Below are positions 25,588 to 34,739 of a stretch of DNA of 64,000 nucleotides, piece after piece (the first letter of the stretch is position 1; each line of letters begins with the position of its first letter). Source of the stretch: Arthrobacter sp. OAP107 (GTDB taxonomy: Bacteria; Actinomycetota; Actinomycetes; Actinomycetales; Micrococcaceae). Where the stretch lies: the NCBI RefSeq assembly GCF_040546765.1, contig NZ_JBEPOK010000002.1, positions 1 through 64,000 of the forward strand, read 5' to 3'. The notes under the pieces are model-generated. The model did no database searches, was not told where the DNA came from, and saw nothing but the letters and a program-made list of their open reading frames with translations. The position numbers were made by a program, and so were the translations under genes.

Positions 25588-27654
25588 TTAAAACCTTGAT
25601 GCGGGGGAGGGTTGGCGCACAGACAGGGGTATCCGCAGTCCGGGGTGGTAATTGGTGCCGGTTATCCGGTCCAGCAAGGGCGTGAGGCCGCCGGTATGGA
25701 AGGGATAGTTCGCGCCTAGGATCATGCACAGGTCGACCTGTTCGGGTCCAGCAACGACTCCTTCGCGGAGGATGTGCCCAACTTCGTCGGCCAAGGTAGA
25801 AAGGAGACGGCTGCGGATAGCTGACTGATCGGCAGGCGCCGGCGGCGGAAGATGCACTGCAGCCTCTGAGGAAATTCCGCCATTTGCGTCTAAGAAACCG
25901 GGCAGCCCCGCGTTGACGATGGCGGTCAGGCCGGGCGTGGCCGCGAAGCGGTCCGGGTAGGCCTGCCGCATGCGTTCGCAGATGTGCAGTTGGACCGCGG
26001 GGCCGATGAACTGCAACAGAGCCAGCGGTGTCATGGGCAAGCCCACGGGATCCAGTGCATGGTCCACGCTTTCGGGCTCGAGGCCGCCGTCAATCAGCGA
26101 GAGCACTTCACACATCAACCGTGTGAGTATCCGGTTGACCACGAATCCAGGGGAGTCTTTAACGAGCACGGCCGTTTTGCCCAACCCCTTGGCCATTTCG
26201 AACGCGGTGGCGAGGGAAGTTTCTGCGGTCCGTGTGGTGGGGATGACTTCCACCAGCGGAAGCACTGACACGGGGTTGAAGAAGTGAAGACCGACCAGCC
26301 GCTCGGGGTGGGCCAGCTGCGCGCAAATGTCTTCAACGGACAGGGCCGAGGTGTTGGTCAGCAGCAGGGCGTCTGGACGCAGGATCGACTCGAGTTCGGC
26401 GAAAACGGCACGCTTGACCTCAAGCTCTTCGAAGACCGCCTCTATCACCGCATCGCATTGCGCGAAGTCGGTCTTGTCCGTGGTTCCCTGGACCAGTCCG
26501 CTGATGTTTAAGGCTGCATCGGCCGTCAGCTGGCCGCGCTCGACCTGCCTGTCCAGTTGGGCGCGGATCCATTCCAACGCCTTGTCAACCCGGTCGCGGG
26601 ACAGGTCGGTGATGAGGACCGGCACCCGCAGCTGCCGGGCGAAGAGCAAAGCCAGCTGGCTGGCCATCAGCCCGGCGCCAACCACGCCTATCGAGCGTAA
26701 GGGACGAGCCGGGGCATCAGGACGCCCAGCAGGGGTGCGGGCGAGGGAACGGGTCAGGCGCAGGGCGTAGATCCCAGCCCGTGCCTGGTCCGAGAGCAAG
26801 AGCTCGCCAAAAGCTCGAGCCGTCGTGTTGTCTGGATCCGTGTGCTCCGCAAAAGCTGGTGGGTTCCGATCAGGCAGCCGTTCCATCAGGAGGTCCAGTG
26901 CGCGGTAGGGCGCCGGTGCAGCCCCGTGAAGCATGGCATCGAGCTTGTCGCGCAGGCGGTCAAGGCTTCCCGGGCCATTCTCCGTGGGCTGCCGGCGCCA
27001 CGGGGCAGTAGTTCCTGCCAGAACGCCAGCGGCAAATTCCAATGATGCGGTCAGGAAATCCACGGCCGGAAGAACGGCATCGACCAGGCCGAGATCATGG
27101 GCGGCGGCCGGCGTCAGGTTCTTTCCTACAAGCGGGTCGAGGACTGCCAGCCGTGCAGCCGTATCCGGTCCCAGCAGTTCGAGGACCCGGTCCAAGCCTC
27201 CCCAGCCCGGGATCAGCCCGAGGCGCACTTCGGGAAAGCCCAGTCCCTTGGCCGTGGCCGAAACCGTGCGATAGTCGGTGTGGAGGGCAAGTTCGAGCCC
27301 TCCGCCCAAGGCCAGGCCGTTGAGGAATGCAAACGTTGGCACCGGCAGTGTCGCCAATCCGGCAAAACACCGCAAGCCTTGGCGTGCCACCTCCTGGGCC
27401 TCGTCCAGCGTGCGCGCCTCCGTCATATTCCCCAGATCGGCACCGGCACAAAAGACCTCCCGTGTCCCCGTTACGGCCACGGCATCCACGGAAGTGATGT
27501 CCAGCGAGCGGATAGCGGCGGACAGATCCTCCAGTGAGTCCGGTCCGAGCGTAATGGGCCTGGAAGTCCCGTTGTCTAGTCTCAGGAGGGCGAACCGAAA
27601 ACCGCTGTGTTCAAGGTATGTAGTGTGGGTGCGGGTCATAGATTCTTCTGGCAT
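25588..27654 (-). CDS. Bifunctional enoyl-CoA hydratase / 3-hydroxyacyl-CoA dehydrogenase (FadB/FadJ-like)
   Basis: 688 residues. The N-terminal crotonase domain (about 1-190) has FCAGADLGNMTE and FLNGLALGGGLELAL for the oxyanion hole. The dehydrogenase part begins near residue 325 with the NAD motif GVVGAGLMASQLAL and continues to HFFNPVSVLPLVEVIP (catalytic His) and KDSPGFVVNRIL. It hydrates enoyl-CoA and oxidises the 3-hydroxy product. ATG 27654 has an AAAGGA site. It is coupled to the thiolase behind it. It is slightly shorter than E. coli FadB but matches actinobacterial forms. Confidence 0.92.
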   Translation of the reverse strand: MPEESMTRTHTTYLEHSGFRFALLRLDNGTSRPITLGPDSLEDLSAAIRSLDITSVDAVAVTGTREVFCAGADLGNMTEARTLDEAQEVARQGLRCFAGLATLPVPTFAFLNGLALGGGLELALHTDYRTVSATAKGLGFPEVRLGLIPGWGGLDRVLELLGPDTAARLAVLDPLVGKNLTPAAAHDLGLVDAVLPAVDFLTASLEFAAGVLAGTTAPWRRQPTENGPGSLDRLRDKLDAMLHGAAPAPYRALDLLMERLPDRNPPAFAEHTDPDNTTARAFGELLLSDQARAGIYALRLTRSLARTPAGRPDAPARPLRSIGVVGAGLMASQLALLFARQLRVPVLITDLSRDRVDKALEWIRAQLDRQVERGQLTADAALNISGLVQGTTDKTDFAQCDAVIEAVFEELEVKRAVFAELESILRPDALLLTNTSALSVEDICAQLAHPERLVGLHFFNPVSVLPLVEVIPTTRTAETSLATAFEMAKGLGKTAVLVKDSPGFVVNRILTRLMCEVLSLIDGGLEPESVDHALDPVGLPMTPLALLQFIGPAVQLHICERMRQAYPDRFAATPGLTAIVNAGLPGFLDANGGISSEAAVHLPPPAPADQSAIRSRLLSTLADEVGHILREGVVAGPEQVDLCMILGANYPFHTGGLTPLLDRITGTNYHPGLRIPLSVRQPSPASRF

Positions 27655-28161
27655 AGGTTTTCCTTTGGGACGTCGTCGCGTTAGTCTTCACGTTTCAACT
27701 CAGGTCTGCGTCGTGGCTCGTTCGATGATCCTCCAGACACGATCCGCTCGGACTAATTGCTACGTGAGAATTTCGGGGTTCGGTTGTAGATGTGCGCTCT
27801 TAACGAATCGGTCTACGAAGAGCCAACTGCTTGGGAAATCGGTATGAGGCAGTCGGACGATACGACATCCTGCACCTCCAAACATTTTGCGGTGTCACAT
27901 CGCGTCCTAGATCCACGCGAGGTCAAGCTGGGGTTCCTACTTCGTCCACCTGGCCATCTGACCTGTTAAGACGTAACCAACAAGCTGTCGCCTTGCTGCA
28001 GTTCGCTATCTCTATAGCTCGCGAAGATGTGGCCACGAGTTTTTCATTCCTCCCAAAACAGCGGGCATCGAAGCCTGCAGCAAAATCGGTTCCCAGAAGA
28101 CGACAAGGTCAGGGCACGAGTCGGTGACACTGCTGTTGATCTGGACGAGCTGATCCCGATG
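27655..28161. other. Gap of ~500 bases inside the beta-oxidation cluster
   Basis: It lies between the enoyl-CoA hydratase stop and the FadB-like start. No complete gene is seen. A plus-strand frame around 28090-28170 reads PEDDKVRARVGDTAVDLDEL, faintly like the start of a fumarylacetoacetase, but it has no continuation. Confidence 0.4.
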
Positions 28162-28896
28162 TCACCGCGTCAGAGAAGCCAGATACTTGCCGATGCGCCC
28201 ATTTTTCAGCGCTGTAACCCATCCGGAAGCAACTTGCTGATCAAGAGCTGCATTGGCCTCGATGAGGGCCAGAACCGGAGCGTGGAGTTGTGTCTTCGTG
28301 GCAGTGAAAGCACTGGGGGATACCTCAGCCAGTCGACGCGCCTCCCCGAGGGCGCGTTCCTGCAAGTTATCTGGTGCGACGGCGGTGACAAGACCAAGCT
28401 TTTCTGCCTCGTCAACCGTTACCATTTCAGCACTCGTTATCAGAGTATGGGCATGATGGCCTACTGCTGAGCGCAGGACTTCGATCCCGGCTACGGGAAG
28501 CGGGACTCCGACCGCGAACTCGGGGACGCCAATCCGGCCCTTGCCCATAAGTCGCACGTCAGCGGCAGCAGCGAGGAGACATCCACCTGCAACTGCATGG
28601 CCATTGACGGCAGCGACCACCGGTAAGGGGCACTGGAAGACGTTCAGGATTGCCGCGGATAAAGCAGGGAGGAACTCGTGGATGTAGTCACTGCCGCCGT
28701 CGATAATCTTACGCAGGTCGACCCCCGCGGAGAACGAAGAACCGACCCCTGTTAGGATGACGGCGCCCTCGTCTCGGCCATGGAGCGACCGGAACACTGC
28801 GGACAAATCGGCAAGCATATCGAGGTCGAGAGTGTTAACCTTTCCATTCTCAAGGCGGATTGTGGTGATTTTGTGGTCATCTTGGACCGTGATCAT
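28162..28896 (-). CDS. Enoyl-CoA hydratase/isomerase family protein
   Basis: 244 residues from ATG 28896. The crotonase oxyanion-hole segments are SSFSAGVDLRKI and AAVNGHAVAGGCLLAAAADV. The usual Glu-Glu catalytic pair of hydratases is not evident: the position after GVPEFAVGVPLP fits an isomerase or a divergent member. It sits between the acyl-CoA ligase and the FadB-like gene on the same strand. The ribosome site is weak. Confidence 0.83.
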   Translation of the reverse strand: MITVQDDHKITTIRLENGKVNTLDLDMLADLSAVFRSLHGRDEGAVILTGVGSSFSAGVDLRKIIDGGSDYIHEFLPALSAAILNVFQCPLPVVAAVNGHAVAGGCLLAAAADVRLMGKGRIGVPEFAVGVPLPVAGIEVLRSAVGHHAHTLITSAEMVTVDEAEKLGLVTAVAPDNLQERALGEARRLAEVSPSAFTATKTQLHAPVLALIEANAALDQQVASGWVTALKNGRIGKYLASLTR

Positions 28897-29019
28897 GAGA
28901 GTCTTTTCGTTGTGAGTGTGCAGGAAGATGGGTTCAGCCGGCGCTGCCCTCGTATGGTCGTCGCGCCGAGCCAACCGTAAGGAGTCGCAGGGATGGAAGG
29001 TTGTCGGAGGTACGGCCCG

Positions 29020-30648
29020 TCAGTTGATCCGTGCCCGGTGTTCGCTCCACGCTGGCTCGCGGAGTTCGAGTTTGCGGATTTTGCCGGTGGAGGTCTTGGG
29101 TAGATCTGTGACCAGGACAATTTCGCGGGGTGCCTTGTACCGGGCAATACGTGTTCGCACGTGCTCGATGAGCTCTGCCTCCGTCACCCCGTCGGGGACC
29201 GAGGGAACAACAAACGCCTTCGGTCGCTCGCCCCACCGATCATCCGGGACGCCCACCACGGCTGCCTCTATCACGGCTGGATGTGACATTAAGGCCTGTT
29301 CCACTTCAATGGTTGAAATATTCTCTCCACCGGAGATGATGATGTCCTTGGCGCGGTCACGAAGTTCGACATAACCGTCGGGGTGCATGACTCCCAGATC
29401 ACCGGAGTGGAACCAGCCGCCGCGGAACGCCGCTTGCGTCGCTTCGGCATTCCGAAAGTATCCCGTCATCACATTATTGCCGCGCATGAGGATCTCGCCC
29501 ATCGTTTGACCGTCGGCGGGGACGTCCACCAGTTCCTCCTCCGAACCGGTTGTGAATACAACCCGCATGCGTTCGTTCTGGACCATCCCGACCCCTTGAC
29601 GGGCCATCAGATTGGCTTGGGTGGACGCGTCCAGAGACCTCCAGCTGTTCTGCGGTTCGCAGACCGAGTACGGACCGTACGTCTCGGTCAGCCCATAAAC
29701 GTGAACGAGCTCGAAGCCCATGTCCTTTACCCGTTCGATGGTCGACGGGCTCGGCGGCGCACCAGCTGTGGTGGCCACCACGCACCGGTCGAGAGCGTGC
29801 GCTCGATTGCTGTTCAGAATGGAAATGAGGACCGTAGGAGCGCCATTGAGGTGGGTGACGCCGTGCCGGTCGATGATGTTCCAGATCTCATCGCCCCGAA
29901 CCTCACGGAGACAAATCTGGGTGCCGCCCGCGGCAGCAAGTGCCCACCCGGTCGACCAGCCGTTGCAGTGGAACATCGGGAGCGTCCACAGGTAAACGCT
30001 CTCCGCATGGTGCTTAGAGTGAATCAGCTCGCCCAGAGAATTGAGGTACGCTCCGCGATGAGAGTACATGACCCCCTTCGGTTTTCCTGTAGTGCCGGAA
30101 GTGTAGTTGATCGAGATCAACGACTTCTCATCATCGACGGCCCACTCCAGCGGAAGCTTATCCGCGCAGGGAACACGTAGCAGGAGATCCTGGAGCTCTT
30201 GAGCCCCGGCTAGCCCGGTGGTTGTCTGTCTGCCACTGTCGGCGACAATGACAAGCGACTTCACAGTCTCAAACTCTGCGGCCACATCTGCGATCGAGTC
30301 AGTCAATGCACTATCGAGCACGAGCATCACCGACTGACTGTGATCCACAATGTACCGAATCTCTTCGCCGGACAGACGAGTATTGATTGCCACCAGAACG
30401 GCGCCGGCCAAAGGCACTGCGTAGTGAGCGATCAACATCTCGGGAACATTCGGCATCAAGTACGCCACGCGATCTCCCGGAACAACGCCAGCCGCACGGA
30501 ACGCATGGGCACGGAGTTCCACTGCTTCAGCAAGTTCGCGGTAGGTCAGCGTCATGTCACCGTATATAACTGCCACTTTTTCGGGGTAGACGTCGGCAGA
30601 CCGCCGCAGGAACGACAAAGGCGTCAGCTGGGTGATGAACGGTTCCAT
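29020..30648 (-). CDS. Acyl-CoA synthetase (AMP-forming fatty-acid or aryl-acid:CoA ligase)
   Basis: About 542 residues from ATG 30648, after AAAGGA. Adenylate-forming motifs in order: INYTSGTTGKPKGVMYSHRG (ATP loop), HVYGLTETYG, GWFHSGDLGVMHPDGYVELR, DRAKDIIISGGENIS and LPKTSTGKIRK (catalytic Lys). It activates a carboxylic acid to its CoA thioester. With the downstream hydratase, FadB-like protein and thiolase it completes a breakdown route. Resemblance is to the medium-chain/aryl FadD-like group; the substrate is unknown. Confidence 0.9.
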   Translation of the reverse strand: MEPFITQLTPLSFLRRSADVYPEKVAVIYGDMTLTYRELAEAVELRAHAFRAAGVVPGDRVAYLMPNVPEMLIAHYAVPLAGAVLVAINTRLSGEEIRYIVDHSQSVMLVLDSALTDSIADVAAEFETVKSLVIVADSGRQTTTGLAGAQELQDLLLRVPCADKLPLEWAVDDEKSLISINYTSGTTGKPKGVMYSHRGAYLNSLGELIHSKHHAESVYLWTLPMFHCNGWSTGWALAAAGGTQICLREVRGDEIWNIIDRHGVTHLNGAPTVLISILNSNRAHALDRCVVATTAGAPPSPSTIERVKDMGFELVHVYGLTETYGPYSVCEPQNSWRSLDASTQANLMARQGVGMVQNERMRVVFTTGSEEELVDVPADGQTMGEILMRGNNVMTGYFRNAEATQAAFRGGWFHSGDLGVMHPDGYVELRDRAKDIIISGGENISTIEVEQALMSHPAVIEAAVVGVPDDRWGERPKAFVVPSVPDGVTEAELIEHVRTRIARYKAPREIVLVTDLPKTSTGKIRKLELREPAWSEHRARIN

Positions 30649-30820
30649 ATTCCACAATCCTTTAGCGCACGATGCTGTGCTCAGAGCAGTTAAGGCCTGG
30701 ACCGTCAACCGCGCACGCTGTGCGACACGGCGGGTTGCCAAGCAAGACAAGGCGGTCGGTACAGTCGGGACGGCGCCGGAGGTCCCTTATGTCCGGCGCC
30801 GGCCCTAATCTAAAAATGAC

Positions 30821-31828
30821 CTAGAGAACAGCCAGGGGGTTCACCATGGAGGACGTAGAACCCTTTGTCTTCACCGGTGCCATGATGAAAAGAAACTCAG
30901 AACGGCCGGTTTGGAGCAGTTCCTCAGTCTTCACGTTCTCAAGGATGTGAGTTCCCGTTTCCGTAAGCAGATGCTGATGGATGACAAATGGGGCACCCTC
31001 AACCTCGCCCGGTAGCACCTCGACTGCCCAGGTATCGGCACCCACAACAGACACGCGTCGATCGGTTAGCCAGTGGGCAGCATCCCAACCAATTCCGGGC
31101 TCGTCGTAGTTGTAGCGGTCGTTGTCCACCATCCAAAGCGCCCCGTATCCGGTGTGAAGAATGACGGCGTCTCCGCGACGAACCTCGACACCTTGGCGGG
31201 CGCAGGCCTTCTCAAGGTGATCGGGGGTGATGACAAACCCTTCGGTGAGCATGTCGACGCCTTCGACGCCGGCGACGTCCAGAAGGACGCCCCTTGAGAC
31301 CCAAGGTCGCACATTATGTATGCCCAGTCTGTTCAAAGCGGCGGGTGCGTAGAAGTCTTTGTAGTGAAGACCGTTGTAGTACCTACCGCCGATCCCGATG
31401 TGACCGAAGCCGTCGAGATGAGTACCGATGTGGTAGATCTGCGAGACGTGCTCCTCCATGTACCCCATATCATTGCCTTCGCCCAGCGGCATTGCGTCCA
31501 TCTGCCCGTGAGCGGCGATAAGCTGGTGGTACCAACGTGCCCCCTCCTTGCCTGGCGGTGACCATGTGGGCGCACCAAACTCGAGTACACGGGCAAGTTC
31601 CACGATTCGTCCTTCACGCACCAGCTGAATAGCTTCAAGCGTGAGATCGGGGCCGAGTTCATTGCCTGCGCCGAGCTCATCGCCTTCTCCATAGCGTGAG
31701 GGCCACCATTGTGGACTGTTCTTCCCAGTTCCGTCGTAAGTCGAAGTGCCGGTATTGGCAAAGGGTTTGAGGTTGGGAGATCCCTCACCCGAGGTTCCTG
31801 AATTGGTTACATCACACGCCATGCACAT
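30821..31828 (-). CDS. Cyclase-family (kynurenine-formamidase-like) metal-dependent hydrolase
   Basis: 335 residues from ATG 31828, which has an excellent GGAGGA site; the frame is open 12 codons further. The metal-binding motif HIGTHLDGFGHI is the H-x-G-T-H-x-D-x-x-x-H signature of the cyclase fold (PF04199). Members hydrolyse amides or esters such as N-formylkynurenine. It heads the ligase/beta-oxidation group, possibly releasing an acid for activation. A broken copy exists at 56414-56769. The upstream motif at 31915-31937 is shared with the BMC genes. Confidence 0.85.
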   Translation of the reverse strand: MCMACDVTNSGTSGEGSPNLKPFANTGTSTYDGTGKNSPQWWPSRYGEGDELGAGNELGPDLTLEAIQLVREGRIVELARVLEFGAPTWSPPGKEGARWYHQLIAAHGQMDAMPLGEGNDMGYMEEHVSQIYHIGTHLDGFGHIGIGGRYYNGLHYKDFYAPAALNRLGIHNVRPWVSRGVLLDVAGVEGVDMLTEGFVITPDHLEKACARQGVEVRRGDAVILHTGYGALWMVDNDRYNYDEPGIGWDAAHWLTDRRVSVVGADTWAVEVLPGEVEGAPFVIHQHLLTETGTHILENVKTEELLQTGRSEFLFIMAPVKTKGSTSSMVNPLAVL

Positions 31829-31914
31829 AATTCCTCCGTACTTTTGCCGAGAATTGCGAATCACTCGTGTTGTGCATTGGAGAGATCCGAGTGACTCCCC
31901 TCACAATAATGAAT

Positions 31915-31937
31915 AAACCAACCATATGCAACCAATA
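31915..31937 (-). promoter_or_regulatory. GGTTG direct-repeat motif upstream of the cyclase gene
   Basis: On the minus strand it reads TATTGGTTGCATATGGTTGG then ttt: two GGTTG units 10 bases apart, about 87 bases before the start codon. Similar pairs occur near 40845, 41104, 49228 and 49384. Confidence 0.5.
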
Positions 31938-32242
31938 CTTGCCAAATGGGCGTATAGATGAATATGGCGGGATGTGGGTGGACCATGGGTGTCTTGGCAG
32001 AACGATTGACAAACAAAGGAAGACGCCCCATCGGCCGTTCCCATGCGTCATTCGTGGGCTGGGTACCTACCGGCCAGACGGCTTGGCTAGGGCAGGCCTG
32101 TGAGCCCTGGATGGCAGCCTAGGGGATCCGACTAGGAATTCGCTGACGCCCGGGCGCTTAGTCTGGGCAAGACGTATCGCAGATAGATCCCGAAGACTTA
32201 AGGCGGAGCAGGGTCCTTCGGGGGTGTCCCTATGGCTTTTGG

Positions 32243-32576
32243 TCAAGCGGCCTGGGCTGGTTTCTCCTCGTAAAGCGTGCCGTGCGTGAGCATGGAGTAG
32301 ATGACGTCGCAACTGCGCCGGCCCAGGCAGATGACAGCGGCGTTGTGCTTCTTTCCTTGGTCCTGTTTCTTTTGGCAGCAGGCCTTCGAGCGGGGTGGTG
32401 GCAGCTGGCGATCCAGGCGGATCTGAACAGGGCGTTCTTTAACTGCTTGTTGCCCGATCGTGCCGGGAACTCACCGCGGATCGAGGTGCCGGAGCCTCGT
32501 GTGACTGGGGCAATGCCTGCGTAGGCGGCGAGGTGTCCGGCGGAGGTGAAGGTCACGACACCCGATGCTGGCACCC
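32243..32576 (-). pseudogene. IS110-family transposase, C-terminal fragment, frameshifted
   Basis: The first part reads SAGHLAAYAGIAPVTRGSGT, then IRGEFPARSGNKQLKNALFR and SAWIASCHHP, the transposase_20 region. The frame then shifts, and the remainder KHNAAVICLGRRSCDVIYSM then LTHGTLYEEKPAQAA is in the next frame, ending at 32243. The N-terminal DEDD domain is missing. Confidence 0.8.
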
Positions 32577-32771
32577 ACGTTACAAAGGGACCTGACCCCG
32601 CGGAAGGAGCCGGCCGTGTCCCTATCAGCAGTCAACGCGTGTCTCCGAACCTGGCGACAACACCCCCGGATCATACCAAGGTCCGGCGACCAAATCCTCG
32701 GCCCTCGGGGACGGAATAAATGTAACGGGGCAACGCCAACGTATGTGGTTTGCCGCTGGCCTATTGGGCCC

Positions 32772-33545
32772 TCATGAGGCGACGGTGGTATATGCGCCTT
32801 CGCCGTCGTTCCGGACTGTTATAGACGTACGGTCGGCTCGGTACAGCTCGTTGGAATACTCGAATGGGCGACCACTATCGAGGCATGTCGTACGCGTAAT
32901 GGAAATCAGGGGGGCTCCAACGGATACCTGCAGCAAGCCCGCAACCTCGCGGCTTGCTGCAGTAGCTGTGATCGTCTCGACCGCAATTCCACGATGCACG
33001 TTGTACTCTGTTTCCAGCAGTTCGTACAACGATCCTTTCAGCGGCTTCTCGAGTAGGCCTGGAAAGAGATCACATGGAAAACGAGCCGTTTCGAGGGCCA
33101 AGGGCAACCCGTCCGCGAGTCGCAGTCGGTCTATGTGGAAGACCCAGGCGTCTGACTCCAAGCTGAGCTGGTTTGCCGCCTCATCGTCCGGTCTACCAAC
33201 CCTAGTACCCAGTATGGTCGAACCCGATTCAACTCCCTGCGCCCGCAAGTATTGGGGTAATCCCACGACAGGACTTGTACGCAGCAGTTTCTTGGGTGCA
33301 ACGAAGATTCCTCCACTTCGCCCATGCGTTCGGAGAATCTCGTTGTTATTTTCGAGTTGTTCGAGCGCCTTGCGGATGGCCCACCTGCTCACGCCAAGAT
33401 TATCCGAGAGCTCACGTTCGGCCCCCAGACGCTCACCCGGTTGCAACGAACGCTCTGTAATGATCGACCGAATCGTGGAGACGAGTTCCTCCGCAGATGT
33501 GCCCTTGGGATCGGGCAGGTCACTACCCATTTCGTTGCTTGTCAC
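32772..33545 (-). CDS. GntR-family regulator, HutC/UTRA type
   Basis: 257 residues from GTG 33545, chosen because aaggagg lies about 9 bases upstream; the ATG at 33569 has no ribosome site and lies inside the inverted repeat. The winged helix includes GERLGAERELSDNLGVSRWA followed by IRKALEQLENNNEI. The UTRA effector domain includes HIDRLRLADGLPLALETARF and a C-terminal RPFEYSNELYRADRT. It is located just downstream of the BMC operon on the same strand and is probably its regulator, with an amino alcohol or its phosphate as effector. The inverted repeat at 33563-33584 suggests autoregulation. Confidence 0.87.
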   Translation of the reverse strand: MTSNEMGSDLPDPKGTSAEELVSTIRSIITERSLQPGERLGAERELSDNLGVSRWAIRKALEQLENNNEILRTHGRSGGIFVAPKKLLRTSPVVGLPQYLRAQGVESGSTILGTRVGRPDDEAANQLSLESDAWVFHIDRLRLADGLPLALETARFPCDLFPGLLEKPLKGSLYELLETEYNVHRGIAVETITATAASREVAGLLQVSVGAPLISITRTTCLDSGRPFEYSNELYRADRTSITVRNDGEGAYTTVAS

Positions 33546-33562
33546 GGGATACACCCTCCTTC

Positions 33563-33584
33563 CAACCATACTAACAAATGGTTG
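33563..33584. promoter_or_regulatory. CAACCAT-N8-ATGGTTG inverted repeat at the GntR start, candidate operator
   Basis: Perfect 7-bp arms, 18 bases before the GTG start of the GntR gene. The ATGGTTG half-site recurs before the kinase (41114), the cyclase (minus strand, 31919) and the kinase remnant (49395). Confidence 0.6.
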
Positions 33585-33747
33585 TGACTCTGGCCAAACG
33601 GATCCAAGGGCACGTCAGCTGCTTCGGCACCGTTGTAACGGACCGCTCATGACCCACAGGCCTACGGCGGCGCACTGATATTTCGCTGTCGCGCCCGGAC
33701 CAGTACGTGGTGTGACGTGCTGCGCAAGCCACAACACCCAGTCGTCA

Positions 33748-34029
33748 TTACTGGTTTCCGTGGACGGTGAAGTGCTTGGCGAGGTCGGCGTGGGGGCGGG
33801 GGATGACGTGGACCGAGACAAGTTCGCCAATCGCGGCGGCGGTTTCCGAGCCGGCCTCAGTGGCTGCTTTCACCGCTCCGACGTCGCCGTTGACGATGAC
33901 GGCGACGAGCCCGTCGCCGACTTCTGCGCGACCCAGGAGGGTGACGTTTGCTGCTTTGACCATGGCGTCCGCTGCCGCCAGAGAGGCGACGTAGCCGCGG
34001 GTTTCGATCATGCCGATTGCATCACTCAT
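33748..34029 (-). CDS. BMC-H shell hexamer protein, copy A
   Basis: 93 residues, one BMC domain. AIGMIETRGYVASLAAADAM is followed by VKAANVTLLGRAEVGDGLVA and NGDVGAVKAATEAGSE, the pattern of PduA/EutM/CcmK hexamers that tile microcompartment facets. It is identical to the copy at 37649-37930 except for V/I in AVI(V/I)NGD. It is the last shell gene of the minus-strand operon. In copy B its stop overlaps the next start (TAATG); here that next gene is cut after 8 bases. Confidence 0.96.
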   Translation of the reverse strand: MSDAIGMIETRGYVASLAAADAMVKAANVTLLGRAEVGDGLVAVIVNGDVGAVKAATEAGSETAAAIGELVSVHVIPRPHADLAKHFTVHGNQ

Positions 34030-34062
34030 TTGATGTGCCTTCTTTCTTGGTGGTGTGCTGGG

Positions 34063-34317
34063 TTAGGGGTTTGGGGTTCGGGGTGGGTCGAGGACTCCGA
34101 TGATGAGTGCATCGGCCGGAGTCGTGCCGGGTAAATGGCGTGAAACGGCGCTGCCGAGGGCGACCAGAACGTGATCTCCTGGCCCGCTGCCGAGGTAATC
34201 CAAGGCCACGTAGTGCTGGTAAGTCTCGTCTCCTTGCACCTCAAGCAGTGCTCCCTGCGGGAAAGAGTCGATTCGCTTGGTCGCCCATACCGGTCCGAGA
34301 ACAGTGGCTTTGATCAT
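34063..34317 (-). CDS. BMC-P (EutN/CcmL) shell vertex protein, copy A
   Basis: 84 residues. MIKATVLGPVWATKRIDSF opens the EutN/CcmL beta-barrel; LEVQGDETYQHYVALDYLGS followed by GPGDHVLVALGSAVSR is the pentamer core, and ALIIGVLD ends the fold. Pentamers cap the vertices of the polyhedral shell. The start overlaps the preceding gene by 4 bases (ATGA). The protein is identical to the copy at 37964. Confidence 0.95.
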   Translation of the reverse strand: MIKATVLGPVWATKRIDSFPQGALLEVQGDETYQHYVALDYLGSGPGDHVLVALGSAVSRHLPGTTPADALIIGVLDPPRTPNP

Positions 34318-34739
34318 GACCGTCTAACCACCTCGACCGAAGCCTTCCGGATTTGTTCGCGTGCCAGGGGAGTGATGACGACCTTGCGCCCGAGGACCAA
34401 CTGGGCACCCTCGGTGACGGCGCGGGAAACGATGCGTTCGGTCAGCACCCCTCGCTGGATCTCGATGACCTGGCCATTGGGGGTGCCGGGAGCTGATGGC
34501 GCTGTATCGGCCGAGGCGTCGCCGGAGCCCAGCTGGAAACGGAGCTGACCTGAACGCAGGAGCGCGCCCATGAGAGGGTCATCCGCCAGCCCCAGGACAT
34601 GGCGTACGAAGCCGGCGAGCTCATCATCATTGGTAATCGCCACCCGCTGTGGCCTGGCCAGGAGATCCAGCTGCGGAATGATCTCCTTGATCAGCCCGCG
34701 TACCAAGGCACGCAGGTCGCCTGGCAGGGGCGCAGTCAT
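34314..34739 (-). CDS. Unknown BMC-associated protein, copy A
   Basis: 141 residues, no named domain that I recognise. The N-terminal half is helical (RALVRGLIKEIIPQLDLLAR, then DDELAGFVRHVLGLADD), followed by an Ala/Pro/Ser-rich linker near residues 74-87. The C-terminal ~45 residues (GVLTERIVSRAVTEGAQLVL followed by VVITPLAREQIRK) resemble the TP-x-A-R-(D/E) segment seen in EutQ/EutT-type microcompartment accessory proteins. It overlaps both neighbours by 4 bases, so it is made in step with the shell proteins. A protein of unknown role also lies among the mycobacterial BMC shell genes; a shell-cargo linker role is a guess. Confidence 0.8.
   Translation of the reverse strand: MTAPLPGDLRALVRGLIKEIIPQLDLLARPQRVAITNDDELAGFVRHVLGLADDPLMGALLRSGQLRFQLGSGDASADTAPSAPGTPNGQVIEIQRGVLTERIVSRAVTEGAQLVLGRKVVITPLAREQIRKASVEVVRRS

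Noticed and set aside
28090..28170. Possible fumarylacetoacetase N-terminus on the plus strand (VRARVGDTAVDLDEL)
   Set aside because: Only ~15 residues of weak similarity with no continuation; not enough for a pseudogene call.
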